Assembly: GCA_032622095.1 (NCBI GenBank)
Contig: CP136066.1
Coordinates: 148,953,559 to 149,017,558, forward strand
From: Siphonodentalium dalli
Lineage: Eukaryota > Mollusca > Scaphopoda > Gadilida > Siphonodentaliidae
Reading direction: 5' to 3'
Length of the DNA: 64,000 nucleotides
Made by a program: the position numbers and the translations under genes. Numbering within the stretch: the stretch's first letter is position 1; each line of letters starts with the position of its first letter. This document shows positions 12,601 through 24,954 of the stretch, piece by piece. The notes beneath the pieces were generated by a model, which was given only the letters and a program-made list of their open reading frames with translations, had not been told where the DNA came from and did no database searches.

Positions 12601-15600
12601 TTTAACCCCACGCAGCTGGATTTCTAGAGCACGAGGTCAGCCGGGTCCCGATATATTCTTCGTGATTTCATATAAATTGGCATTTCTACCTAATTTCGAG
12701 GTACCAGGACACTCTACAGAGATATCCCTCCACATTAGTTGATGCATATGTGTAGAGAGTGTGACCGCTGGTAGTGGAAAACCACCCACGCAGTTGAAAT
12801 TTGGCAAAAGCAGGTCATCACCGAATTCAATACTTCTATGTACAAACCGAACATGATCGCTATTATGGCCCGTTTTTAGGGCTCCAGGACACCACACACG
12901 CATAACCCGCGAACATAACAGGCATGTCATTGTGGTCAACACATCAGCCATATTTACAATTTAACCCCACGCAGCTGGATTTCTAGAGCACGAGGTCAGC
13001 CGGGTCCCGATATATTCTTCGTGATTTCATATAAATTGGCATTTCTACCTAATTTCGAGGTACCAGGACACTCTACAGAGATATCCCTCCACATTAGTTG
13101 ATGCATATGTGTAGAGAGTGTGACCGCTGGTAGTGGAAAACCACCCACGCAGTTGAAATTTGGCAATAGCAGGTCATCACGGAATTCAATACTTCTATGT
13201 ACAAACCGAACATGATCGCTATTATGGCCCGTTTTTAGGGCTCCAGGACACCACACACGCATAACCCACGAACATAGCATGTATGTCATTGTGGTCAACA
13301 CATCAGCCCTAATTACAATTTACCCCCACGCAGCTGGATTTCTAGTGCACGAGGTCAGCACGGGTCCCGACATATTCGTCGTGATTTCATATAGATTGGC
13401 ATTTCTACCTAATTTCGAGGTACCAGGACACTCTACAGAGATATCCCTCCACATTAATTGACTCATATTTGTAGAGAGTGTGACCGCTGGTATTGGAAAA
13501 CCACCCCACGCAGTTGAAATTTGGTAAAAGTAGGTCATCACGTACTTCAATACGTCTATGTACAAACCGAACATTATCGCTATTATAGCCCGTTTTTAGG
13601 GCTCCAGGACACTCCACACGCATAACCCACGAACATAGCAGGTATGTCATTGTGGTCAACACATCAGCCCTAATTACAATTTAACCCCACGCAGCTGGAT
13701 TTCTAGTGCACGAGGTCAGCACGGGTCCCGACATATTCGTCGTGATTTCATATAGATTGGCATTTCTACCTAATTTCGAGGTACCAGGACACTCTACAGA
13801 GATATCCCTCCACATTAGTTGATGCATATGTGTAGATAGTGTGACCGCTGGTATAGTGGAAAACCACCCCACGCCGTTGAAATTTGGTAAAAAATGTCAT
13901 CACGGACTTCAATACGTCTATGTACAAACCAAAAATTATCGCTTTTATGGCCCGTTTTTAGGGCTCAAGGACACTCCACACGCATAATCCACGAACATAA
14001 CAGGTATATCATTGTGGTCAACACATCAACCCTAATTACAATTTAACCCCACGTAGTCGGATTTCTAGAGCATGAGGTCAGCACGGGTCCCGACATATTC
14101 GTCGTGATTTCATATAAATTTGCATTTCTACCTAATTTCGAGGTACCAGGACAATCTACAGAGATATCCCTCAACATTATATAGTTGATGCAAATGTGTA
14201 GACAGTGTGACCGCTGGTAGTGGAAAACCACCCCACGCAGTTGAAATTTGGTAAAAACAGGTCATCACGGACTTCAATACGTCTATGTACAAACCGAACA
14301 TTATCGCTAGTATGGCCCGTTTTTAGGGCTCCAGGACACCACACACGCATAACCCACGAACATAACAGGCATGTCATTGTGGTCAACACATCATCCCTAT
14401 TTACAATTTAACCCCACGCAGCTGGATTTCTAGAGCACGAGGTCAGCACGGGTCCCGACATATTCGTCGTGATTTCATATAAATTGGCATTTCTACCTAA
14501 TTTCGAGGTACCAGGACACTCTACAGAGATATCCCTCCACATTAGTTGATGCATATGTGTAGAGAGTGTGACCGCTGGTAGTGGAAAACCACCCCACGCA
14601 GTTGAAATTTGGTAAAAACAGGTCATCACGGACTTCAATACGTCTATGTACAAACCGAACATTATCGCTAGTATGGCCCGTTTTTAGGGCTCCAGGACAC
14701 CACACACGCATAACCCACGAACATAACAGGCATGTCATTGTGGTCAACACATCATCCCTATTTACAATTTAACCCCACGCAGCTGGATTTCTAGAGCACG
14801 AGGTCAGCACGGGTCCCGACATATTCGTCGTGATTTCATATAAATTGTCATTTCTACCTAATTTCGAGGTACCAGGACACTCTACAGAGATATCCCTCCA
14901 CATTAGTTGATGCATATGTGTAGAGAGTGTGACCGCTGGTAGTGGAAAACCACCCCACGCAGTTGAAATTTGGTAAAAACAGGTCATCACGGACTTCAAT
15001 ACGTCTATGTACAAACCGAACATTATCGCTAGTATGGCCCGTTTTTAGGGCTCCAGGACACCACACACGCATAACCCACGAACATAACAGGCATGTCATT
15101 GTGGTCAACACATCATCCCTATTTACAATTTAACCCCACGCAGCTGGATTTCTAGAGCACGAGGTCAGCACGGGTCCCGACATATTCGTCGTGATTTCAT
15201 ATAAATTGGCATTTCTACCTAATTTCGAGGTACCAGGACACTCTACAGAGATATCCCTCCACATTAGTTGATGCATATGTGTAGAGAGTGTGACCGATGG
15301 TAGTGTAAAGCCGCCCCACGCAGTTGAAATTTGGAAAAAACAGGTCATCACGGACTTCAATACGTCTATGTACAAACCGAACATTATCGCTAGTATGGCC
15401 CGTTTTTAGGGCTCCAGGACACCACACACGCATAACCCGCGAACATAACAGGCATGTCATTGTGGTCAACACATCAGCCATATTTACAATTTAACCCCAC
15501 GCAGCTGGATTTCTAGAGCACGCGGTCAGCCGGGTCCCGATATATTCTTCGTGATTTCATATAAATTGGCATTTCTACCTAATTTCGAGGTACCAGGACA

Positions 15601-18600
15601 CTCTACAGAGATATCCCTCCACATTAGTTGATGCATATGTGTAGATAGTGTGACCGCTGGTATAGTGGAAAACCACCCCACGCCGTTGAAATTTGGTAAA
15701 AAATGTCATCACGGACTTCAATACGTCTATGTACAAACCAAAAATTATCGCTTTTATGGCCCGTTTTTAGGGCTCAAGGACACTCCACACGCATAATCCA
15801 CGAACATAACAGGTATATCATTGTGGTCAACACATCAACCCTAATTACAATTTAACCCCACGTAGTCGGATTTCTAGAGCATGAGGTCAGCACGGGTCCC
15901 GACATATTCGTCGTGATTTCATATAAATTTGCATTTCTACCTAATTTCGAGGTACCAGGACAATCTACAGAGATATCCCTCAACATTATATAGTTGATGC
16001 AAATGTGTAGACAGTGTGACCGCTGGTAGTGGAAAACCACCCCACGCAGTTGAAATTTGGTAAAAACAGGTCATCACGGACTTCAATACGTCTATGTACA
16101 AACCGAACATTATCGCTAGTATGGCCCGTTTTTAGGGCTCCAGGACACCACACACGCATAACCCACGAACATAACAGGCATGTCATTGTGGTCAACACAT
16201 CATCCCTATTTACAATTTAACCCCACGCAGCTGGATTTCTAGAGCACGAGGTCAGCACGGGTCCCGACATATTCGTCGTGATTTCATATAAATTGGCATT
16301 TCTACCTAATTTCGAGGTACCAGGACACTCTACAGAGATATCCCTCCACATTAGTTGATGCATATGTGTAGAGAGTGTGACCGCTGGTAGTGGAAAACCA
16401 CCCCACGCAGTTGAAATTTGGTAAAAACAGGTCATCACGGACTTCAATACGTCTATGTACAAACCGAACATTATCGCTAGTATGGCCCGTTTTTAGGGCT
16501 CCAGGACACCACACACGCATAACCCACGAACATAACAGGCATGTCATTGTGGTCAACACATCATCCCTATTTACAATTTAACCCCACGCAGCTGGATTTC
16601 TAGAGCACGAGGTCAGCACGGGTCCCGACATATTCGTCGTGATTTCATATAAATTGTCATTTCTACCTAATTTCGAGGTACCAGGACACTCTACAGAGAT
16701 ATCCCTCCACATTAGTTGATGCATATGTGTAGAGAGTGTGACCGCTGGTAGTGGAAAACCACCCCACGCAGTTGAAATTTGGTAAAAACAGGTCATCACG
16801 GACTTCAATACGTCTATGTACAAACCGAACATTATCGCTAGTATGGCCCGTTTTTAGGGCTCCAGGACACCACACACGCATAACCCACGAACATAACAGG
16901 CATGTCATTGTGGTCAACACATCATCCCTATTTACAATTTAACCCCACGCAGCTGGATTTCTAGAGCACGAGGTCAGCACGGGTCCCGACATATTCGTCG
17001 TGATTTCATATAAATTGGCATTTCTACCTAATTTCGAGGTACCAGGACACTCTACAGAGATATCCCTCCACATTAGTTGATGCATATGTGTAGAGAGTGT
17101 GACCGATGGTAGTGTAAAGCCGCCCCACGCAGTTGAAATTTGGAAAAAACAGGTCATCACGGACTTCAATACGTCTATGTACAAACCGAACATTATCGCT
17201 AGTATGGCCCGTTTTTAGGGCTCCAGGACACCACACACGCATAACCCGCGAACATAACAGGCATGTCATTGTGGTCAACACATCAGCCATATTTACAATT
17301 TAACCCCACGCAGCTGGATTTCTAGAGCACGCGGTCAGCCGGGGTCCCGATATATTCTTCGTGATTTCATATAAATTGGCATTTCTACCTAATTTCGAGG
17401 TACCAGGACACTCTACAGAGATATCCCTCCACATTAGTTGATGCATATGTGTAGATAGTGTGACCGCTGGTATAGTGGAAAACCACCCCACGCCGTTGAA
17501 ATTTGGTAAAAAATGTCATCACGGACTTCAATACGTCTATGTACAAACCAAAAATTATCGCTTTTATGGCCCGTTTTTAGGGCTCAAGGACACTCCACAC
17601 GCATAATCCACGAACATAACAGGTATATCATTGTGGTCAACACATCAACCCTAATTACAATTTAACCCCACGTAGTCGGATTTCTAGAGCATGAGGTCAG
17701 CACGGGTCCCGACATATTCGTCGTGATTTCATATAAATTTGCATTTCTACCTAATTTCGAGGTACCAGGACAATCTACAGAGATATCCCTCAACATTATA
17801 TAGTTGATGCAAATGTGTAGACAGTGTGACCGCTGGTAGTGGAAAACCACCCCACGCAGTTGAAATTTGGTAAAAACAGGTCATCACGGACTTCAATACG
17901 TCTATGTACAAACCGAACATTATCGCTAGTATGGCCCGTTTTTAGGGCTCCAGGACACCACACACGCATAACCCACGAACATAACAGGCATGTCATTGTG
18001 GTCAACACATCATCCCTATTTACAATTTAACCCCACGCAGCTGGATTTCTAGAGCACGAGGTCAGCACGGGTCCCGACATATTCGTCGTGATTTCATATA
18101 AATTGGCATTTCTACCTAATTTCGAGGTACCAGGACACTCTACAGAGATATCCCTCCACATTAGTTGATGCATATGTGTAGAGAGTGTGACCGCTGGTAG
18201 TGGAAAACCACCCCACGCAGTTGAAATTTGGTAAAAACAGGTCATCACGGACTTCAATACGTCTATGTACAAACCGAACATTATCGCTAGTATGGCCCGT
18301 TTTTAGGGCTCCAGGACACCACACACGCATAACCCACGAACATAACAGGCATGTCATTGTGGTCAACACATCATCCCTATTTACAATTTAACCCCACGCA
18401 GCTGGATTTCTAGAGCACGAGGTCAGCACGGGTCCCGACATATTCGTCGTGATTTCATATAAATTGGCATTTCTACCTAATTTCGAGGTACCAGGACACT
18501 CTACAGAGATAACCCTCCACATTAGTTGATTCATATGTGTAGACAGTGTGACCGCTGGTAGTGTAAAGCCGCCCCACGCAGTTGAAATTTGGTAAAAACA

Positions 18601-21500
18601 GGTCATCACGGACTTCAATACGTCTATGTACAAACCGAACATTATCGCTATTATGGCCCGTTTTTAGGGCTCCAGGACACCACACACGCATAACCCACGA
18701 ACATACCAGGTATGTCATTGTGGTCAACACATCATCCCTATTTACAATTTAACCCCACGCAGCTGGATTTCTAGAGTACGAGGTCAGCACGGGTCCCGAC
18801 ATATTGGTCGTGATTTCATATAAATTGGCATTTCTACCTAATTTCGAGGTACCAGGACACTCTACAGAGATAACCCTCCACATAGTTGATTCATATGTGT
18901 AGACAGTGTGACCGCTGGTAGTGTAAAGCCGCCCCACGCAGTTGAAATTTTGTAAAAACAGGTCATCACGGACTTCAATACGTCTATGTACAAACCGAAC
19001 ATTATCGCTATTATGGCCCGTTTTTAGGGCTCCAAGACACCACACACGCATAACCCACGAACATATCAGGCATGTCATTGTGGTCAACACATCATCCCTA
19101 TTTACAATTTAAACCCACGCAGCTGGATTTCTAGAGCACGAGGTCAGCACGGGTCCCGACATATTCGTCGTGATTTCATATAAATTGTCATTTCTACCTA
19201 ATTTCGAGGTACCAGGACACTCTACAGAGATATCCCTCCACATTAGTTGATGCATATGTGTAGAGAGTGTGACCGCTGGTAGTGGAAAACCACCCCACGC
19301 AGTTGAAATTTGGTAAAAACAGGTCATCACGGACTTCAATACGTCTATGTACAAACCGAACATTATCGCTAGTATGGCCCGTTTTTAGGGCTCCAGGACA
19401 CCACACACGCATAACCCACGAACATAACAGGCATGTCATTGTGGTCAACACATCATCCCTATTTACAATTTAACCCCACGCAGCTGGATTTCTAGAGCAC
19501 GAGGTCAGCACGGGTCCCGACATATTCGTCGTGATTTCATATAAATTGGCATTTCTACCTAATTTCGAGGTACCAGGACACTCTACAGAGATATCCCTCC
19601 ACATTAGTTGATGCATATGTGTAGAGAGTGTGACCGCTGGTAGTGTAAAGCCGCCCCACGCAGTTGAAATTTGGAAAAAACAGGTCATCACGGACTTCAA
19701 TACGTCTATGTACAAACCGAACATTATCGCTAGTATGGCCCGTTTTTAGGGCTCCAGGACACCACACACGCATAACCCGCGAACATAACAGGCATGTCAT
19801 TGTGGTCAACACATCAGCCATATTTACAATTTAACCCCACGCAGCTGGATTTCTAGAGCACGAGGTCAGCCGGGTCCCGATATATTCTTCGTGATTTCAT
19901 ATAAATTGGCATTTCTACCTAATTTCGAGGTACCAGGACACTCTACAGAGATATCCCTCCACATTAGTTGATGCATATGTGTAGAGAGTGTGACCGCTGG
20001 TAGTGGAAAACCACCCACGCAGTTGAAATTTGGCAAAAGCAGGTCATCACCGAATTCAATACTTCTATGTACAAACCGAACATGATCGCTATTATGGCCC
20101 GTTTTTAGGGCTCCAGGACACCACACACGCATAACCCGCGAACATAACAGGCATGTCATTGTGGTCAACACATCAGCCATATTTACAATTTAACCCCACG
20201 CAGCTGGATTTCTAGAGCACGAGGTCAGCCGGGGTCCCGATATATTCTTCGTGATTTCATATAAATTGGCATTTCTACCTAATTTCGAGGTACCAGGACA
20301 CTCTACAGAGATATCCCTCCACATTAGTTGATGCATATGTGTAGAGAGTGTGACCGCTGGTAGTGGAAAACCACCCACGCAGTTGAAATTTGGCAATAGC
20401 AGGTCATCACGGAATTCAATACTTCTATGTACAAACCGAACATGATCGCTATTATGGCCCGTTTTTAGGGCTCCAGGACACCACACACGCATAACCCACG
20501 AACATAGCATGTATGTCATTGTGGTCAACACATCAGCCCTAATTACAATTTACCCCCACGCAGCTGGATTTCTAGTGCACGAGGTCAGCACGGGTCCCGA
20601 CATATTCGTCGTGATTTCATATAGATTGGCATTTCTACCTAATTTCGAGGTACCAGGACACTCTACAGAGATATCCCTCCACATTAATTGACTCATATTT
20701 GTAGAGAGTGTGACCGCTGGTATTGGAAAACCACCCCACGCAGTTGAAATTTGGTAAAAGTAGGTCATCACGTACTTCAATACGTCTATGTACAAACCGA
20801 ACATTATCGCTATTATAGCCCGTTTTTAGGGCTCCAGGACACTCCACACGCATAACCCACGAACATAGCAGGTATGTCATTGTGGTCAACACATCAGCCC
20901 TAATTACAATTTAACCCCACGCAGCTGGATTTCTAGTGCACGAGGTCAGCACGGGTCCCGACATATTCGTCGTGATTTCATATAGATTGGCATTTCTACC
21001 TAATTTCGAGGTACCAGGACACTCTACAGAGATATCCCTCCACATTAGTTGATGCATATGTGTAGATAGTGTGACCGCTGGTATAGTGGAAAACCACCCC
21101 ACGCCGTTGAAATTTGGTAAAAAATGTCATCACGGACTTCAATACGTCTATGTACAAACCAAAAATTATCGCTTTTATGGCCCGTTTTTAGGGCTCAAGG
21201 ACACTCCACACGCATAATCCACGAACATAACAGGTATATCATTGTGGTCAACACATCAACCCTAATTACAATTTAACCCCACGTAGTCGGATTTCTAGAG
21301 CATGAGGTCAGCACGGGTCCCGACATATTCGTCGTGATTTCATATAAATTTGCATTTCTACCTAATTTCGAGGTACCAGGACAATCTACAGAGATATCCC
21401 TCAACATTATATAGTTGATGCAAATGTGTAGACAGTGTGACCGCTGGTAGTGGAAAACCACCGCACGCAGTTGAAATTTGGGAAAAGTATAATAGGTAAT
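11520..21500 (+). repeat. Higher-order duplications within the left array (1809 and about 6868-7230 bp)
   Basis: A five-monomer block repeats at 1809-1810 bp. The variant ATTATATAGTTGATGC is at about 14175, 15984 and 17794, and again at about 21408. A larger copy relation links 11520-12600 with 18388-19470 (offset 6868), marked by AGAGTACGAGG at 11908 and 18776. It continues from 12602-14200 to 19831-21430 (offset about 7229) after one extra monomer. Successive unequal exchanges explain this. Confidence 0.8.
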
Positions 21501-21540
21501 CACGGACTTCAATACTTCAGTGTACAGCCCGAACATTATC

Positions 21541-22140
21541 GCTATTATGGCCCGATTTTAGAGCTCCAGGTCACTCCACACGCATATCCCACGAACATGG
21601 TTAGTCTTTAGTGGTGGTCACCACATCAGTCCTAATTACAGTTTAACCCCGCGCAGCCTGATATCTAGAGCCGATGTCAGCACGGGTCCCGACATATTCG
21701 TCGTGGTTTAATATAAATTGTCATTTTTACCTAATTTCGAGGTGCCATGACTCTTTGGAGATGTCCGTCCACATTAGTGATTTCGCATCAATTGCCGTGT
21801 TTACCTAATTGCGAGGTACCGGGACTCGCTGTGGAGATGTACATGCGCCCTCAAATTTTGGTTATTAGTAGTGCGTTTCACATTACCTCTGATAATGGGA
21901 AACCACCTCACACAGTTACATGAAGTTTGGCAAAAGTATGTCATCATGGACCCTTGATATTTACACAACAAACTCATCTGATAACCAGCCGATAAATAAG
22001 TTATTCCAGTAGTAATCTCTATACTATAGTGACCGTTACAAATGAACACACGCAGCTCAAGGACGATGTCAACACGAGCCAGGGCATAAATGTCGTGATT
22101 TCAAATAAATCGTCATTTGAGTCCAATTTCAGGATGCTCA
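21541..22140 (+). repeat. Decayed 361-bp monomers at the inner edge of the left array
   Basis: Recognisable but heavily diverged satellite blocks remain, such as GGTCCCGACATATTCGTCGT (about 21687) and GGGAAACCACCTCACACAG (about 21897), with insertions and losses between them. Decay at an array edge is expected, since edge monomers take part less often in unequal exchange. Confidence 0.8.
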
Positions 22141-22257
22141 GCGTTATTTGGTAATGGAGTGAAGTATATTTTTAGAGATCGAAGAAGTTATCGACTCTAT
22201 ACAGCTGAGGATGTGAAGAATACGCCATGTCACTAACACGCGGCCATATTGGAACCA

Positions 22258-22413
22258 CAGGCTCGGTTCAGCGGTTATAGTGCTATACATGTCAAAGTTC
22301 TGGAGTAGCATTTCCGTATATGGAAACCGGAATAATCCATAACTTCGTTATCTGATCTGGAAAGCTACTCCAAAACATTGACCTTTATCACTAAAACCAC
22401 GAAACCTGAGCTG
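22258..22413. repeat. Imperfect 155-bp inverted repeat
   Basis: The left arm (about 22258-22315) and the reverse complement of the right arm (about 22358-22413) match at roughly 70%. They share TGGAGTAGC, GTCAA and TTAGTGAT-like blocks around a 40-bp loop. It may be an old foldback MITE or a hairpin. The family is not recognised. Confidence 0.55.
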
Positions 22414-22642
22414 GATAAATCTCGGAAATCACGGATCGGAGCTGGATTAATCCAAAACGGCAGCGACTCAGTGATCTCGCTTATTGGGTCATCACAGAAT
22501 CTGATACCGGTATGTATATCAGACATTTATATCAGAGCGCATATGTCCCGCTTTTAGAGTTGATGACCACTAAAGATGTATAAATCGCTAGAAAATTCGC
22601 AAGATTGTCAAGATGTAGAAAAATTCAAATGGTTACGAGAAT

Positions 22643-22838
22643 ATAGTGGGGCTCGTTAGGTTCAATCGTAAAAGTGGGCATAAGTGTATTTTGAGTATGT
22701 TAGTACTATAGTACTATATCTTTGAGAATCGTTGATAAAAATGGGCGTAAGTATATTTTCGACAGAGCAGGGCGTCATATTTGAGCGTCATGTTTGTGTA
22801 TATTTTTGACTAACGATTGAACCTAACGAGCCCCCTAT
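22643..22838. mobile_element. MITE with perfect 22-bp terminal inverted repeats
   Basis: Positions 22648-22669 and 22813-22834 are exact reverse complements over 22 bp (core GGCTCGTTAGGTTCAATCG). ATAG-containing outer bases extend the match to about 27 bp with one indel. The interior of about 140 bp holds AGTACTATAGTACTATA and two direct GGGC(A/G)TAAGT(G/A)TATTTT copies. There is no coding capacity. Target duplication is not clear. Confidence 0.75.
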
Positions 22839-23299
22839 CTTATGTTACGGGTGCGGGTGTACTCCATCGATGCCCCGTTTGTGCGGAGTTAGAAAAGACG
22901 GGAAAAGTCGCGTGCGGCGATCTGAATAAACCGATTGTTTTCGTGGTACAATTGGAAAAAGTAGAATTGTACCACAAAACTGGAACGATATAGCCATGGT
23001 AACTCGGGCCACTGGCCAATCAGGACATGGCTTTTAAGCATAGTTAGGCAGGGTCGTAAATTACAATATAATATGTATGACACAGTGGCCATCACACTGA
23101 TGTCCATTATAAATTTATCCCAAGCTGCCGGAATTCATTCGAACGAAGTCCACAAGAAGATCGATATTTATAAACGTCGATATTCCATATAGCCTACATT
23201 GACGCTTTGACATAAATTCATTGTGTTGCACAATCTGTTTAGATGGTTTTCCATGTGCATTGTAGTATCTTATTAGAAGAAATCGACCCAACGATAGGA

Positions 23300-23885
23300 G
23301 GGGCGGGTATTTTCGGGACACCGGGATCGACCCTTTTTATTTTTCGGGAATTGGGATCGTCAGATTGAATTTTCCGGGAATCGGGAACAGAATTCCACCG
23401 GGACCCGGGAAAGGTTGAAATTATTTTCCGGGACCCGGGAAATTATCCCCAATTAATCGGGATTTCCATTTTTATTCACCACATGAATTTGCATACATCA
23501 CCTGGACATTTAGGGAATACCTGGTTTGCAGTGGTGTAGATCAGTGTAAAGAGTGATCTGTTGATTCTGTTCAATGGATTTGCATATAGGTTCGCATTTT
23601 ATGTCATGTAAAATGATGTAATTGACCAGACAGTAGCCAACAAATCAAAATATAGCATAAAAATACAATATATGTAGGCTACATTGATCTACATTACTTG
23701 TGAATATTGTATGTTTTGTCGATACTCTATGTAATATTTTAATTCCTGGGAACTGGCTTTTTTTTACTGGGAACTGGGATTTGCTTTTAATTCCTGGGAG
23801 CTGGGAAATGGCATATTTTTTTCCTGGGAACTGGGATTTGCTGATTTATTTCCTGGGAATCTGGGATTGGACCCCCCCCCTCAAA
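23300..23885 (+). repeat. Interspersed GGGAACTGGGA / CCGGGAATCGGGA motif clusters
   Basis: Two clusters of a short G-rich motif in the same orientation lie at about 23309-23463 (TTCCGGGAATCGGGA, CGGGACCCGGGAA) and about 23745-23870 (TTCCTGGGAACTGGGATT, four or five times at 25-40 bp spacing). T-rich runs separate the motifs. It is probably a degraded minisatellite. No function is assigned. Confidence 0.65.
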
Positions 23886-24652
23886 TAGGACTGTAATTTT
23901 TATATTTTATACGCATAAGATGTCTGTCGCCACTAATCTGTCCCAATTATTGAGCTGAATGATACTCAGCAATAAATAAATTAGACCACTATAAATGGAA
24001 TGTGTTCCGTCCGGATTCTTTACAAATTTACATTTTAAGCCGATAATTATATTATAGGCCGTGAAGTTCTGTTGTGATGCCATATTAACATATACAGAGT
24101 ATTCGTAGATAATTTGTTAACACAGTGCAAAAGTAACGGACACCATATCGAATGATCTGGTGGAAATATTCAGATTGAAACTTGGTATTATGTCCAAGTC
24201 ATAATTTTAACATTCAATGAAACATATAATGAAAACATTTTCACAACGTTCTTGTTTGGTTGCTGTCCTGACAGACCAGAATTCTACAGTTTACTTATTA
24301 AATACAGTAGAATAAGCGCGAAATTTTAATAACAAATAGTGCTTGGAAATCAGCGATGTTGTCAATTTGAAATAACTATGGTAATTGAAGTTATTAGCCA
24401 TACTTTATATTTTTTATTGAGGGACACCGGTCGACCAATTTTTAAATGGGGATCACCACCTATATATATACCATTAGCAATGGCATCTCTGTGGATTCTC
24501 TTGATACTTTTATATCAATGATATAATCAGTATAAATAATAAGGGGCAGATATAACAAAATGCTGCAAAAATTAAAAAAAAATGCAACATTTCAGATCCT
24601 TTCTTTAGTGATTGGATTCTCACATTCACTTAGAATCATAATTATACCGGTA

Positions 24653-24950
24653 CATTAAAGGTACTCAATCCGATAAAACTCCTCTCAACTACTATTTCAA
24701 TGTCTTCGCGGGTCAAAAATATTTTATTCGAGTTGAGGAAGTCACCCATCAAAGCTCAGATTTGTTAGATATCGATTTTAGAAATATATTATTTTTCATT
24801 ATCGGGAATACTATCTGGCCCAGAACTCAGTCAAAATTGCGTTAAAATTACCACTTGATTTTAGAGTTATCCATCCTTGTCTGTTTGAATAGATTTGGAG
24901 TACACATCCAGAGCATATTACGGCAGTTATTAGTACTCATCTCGAGTTAA
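24653..24950 (+). repeat. Dispersed repeat beginning TTAAAGGTACTCAATCCGA
   Basis: The start matches copies at 6674 (plus) and at about 32073 and 32275 (minus). Similarity to the 6674 copy continues loosely for about 100 bp through a TTCGAGT-GA-GA block. It ends abruptly at the inner edge of the right satellite array. The family name is unknown to me. Confidence 0.55.
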
Positions 24951-24954
24951 TAAG

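Larger units (their letters stand above)
7323..21540 (+). repeat. 361-bp satellite, left array, about 39 monomers
   Basis: A head-to-tail monomer of 360-362 bp recurs throughout. Conserved landmarks are ACCCCACGCAGCTGGATTTC, CCTAATTTCGAGGTACCAGG, GTGTGACCGCTGGTAGTG, and GGCCCGTTTTTAGGGCTCC. The last contains the inverted repeat GCCC/GGGC. Monomer variants recur in order, giving higher-order blocks of 3246, 1809 and about 6868-7230 bp. Several frames of about 85 codons open in each monomer, but 361 is not a multiple of three and the frames overlap on both strands, so they are not genes. Confidence 0.97.
22141..24954. other. Non-coding central spacer of the composite element
   Basis: This separates the two opposed satellite arms. 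No open frame exceeds about 70 codons and no transposase, helicase or polymerase motif is visible. It holds two small inverted-repeat structures (22258-22413, 22643-22838), G-rich GGGAACTGGGA-type repeats (about 23300-23880) and a dispersed-repeat copy at 24653. If it once carried a transposase, none remains legible. Confidence 0.7.

Noticed and set aside
7323-21540. CENP-B-box-like word TTCGAGGTACCAGGA in the 361-bp monomer
   Set aside because: It fits the known box pattern (TTCG....A..CGGG) only with two core mismatches in the final CGGG, so chance is a sufficient explanation.
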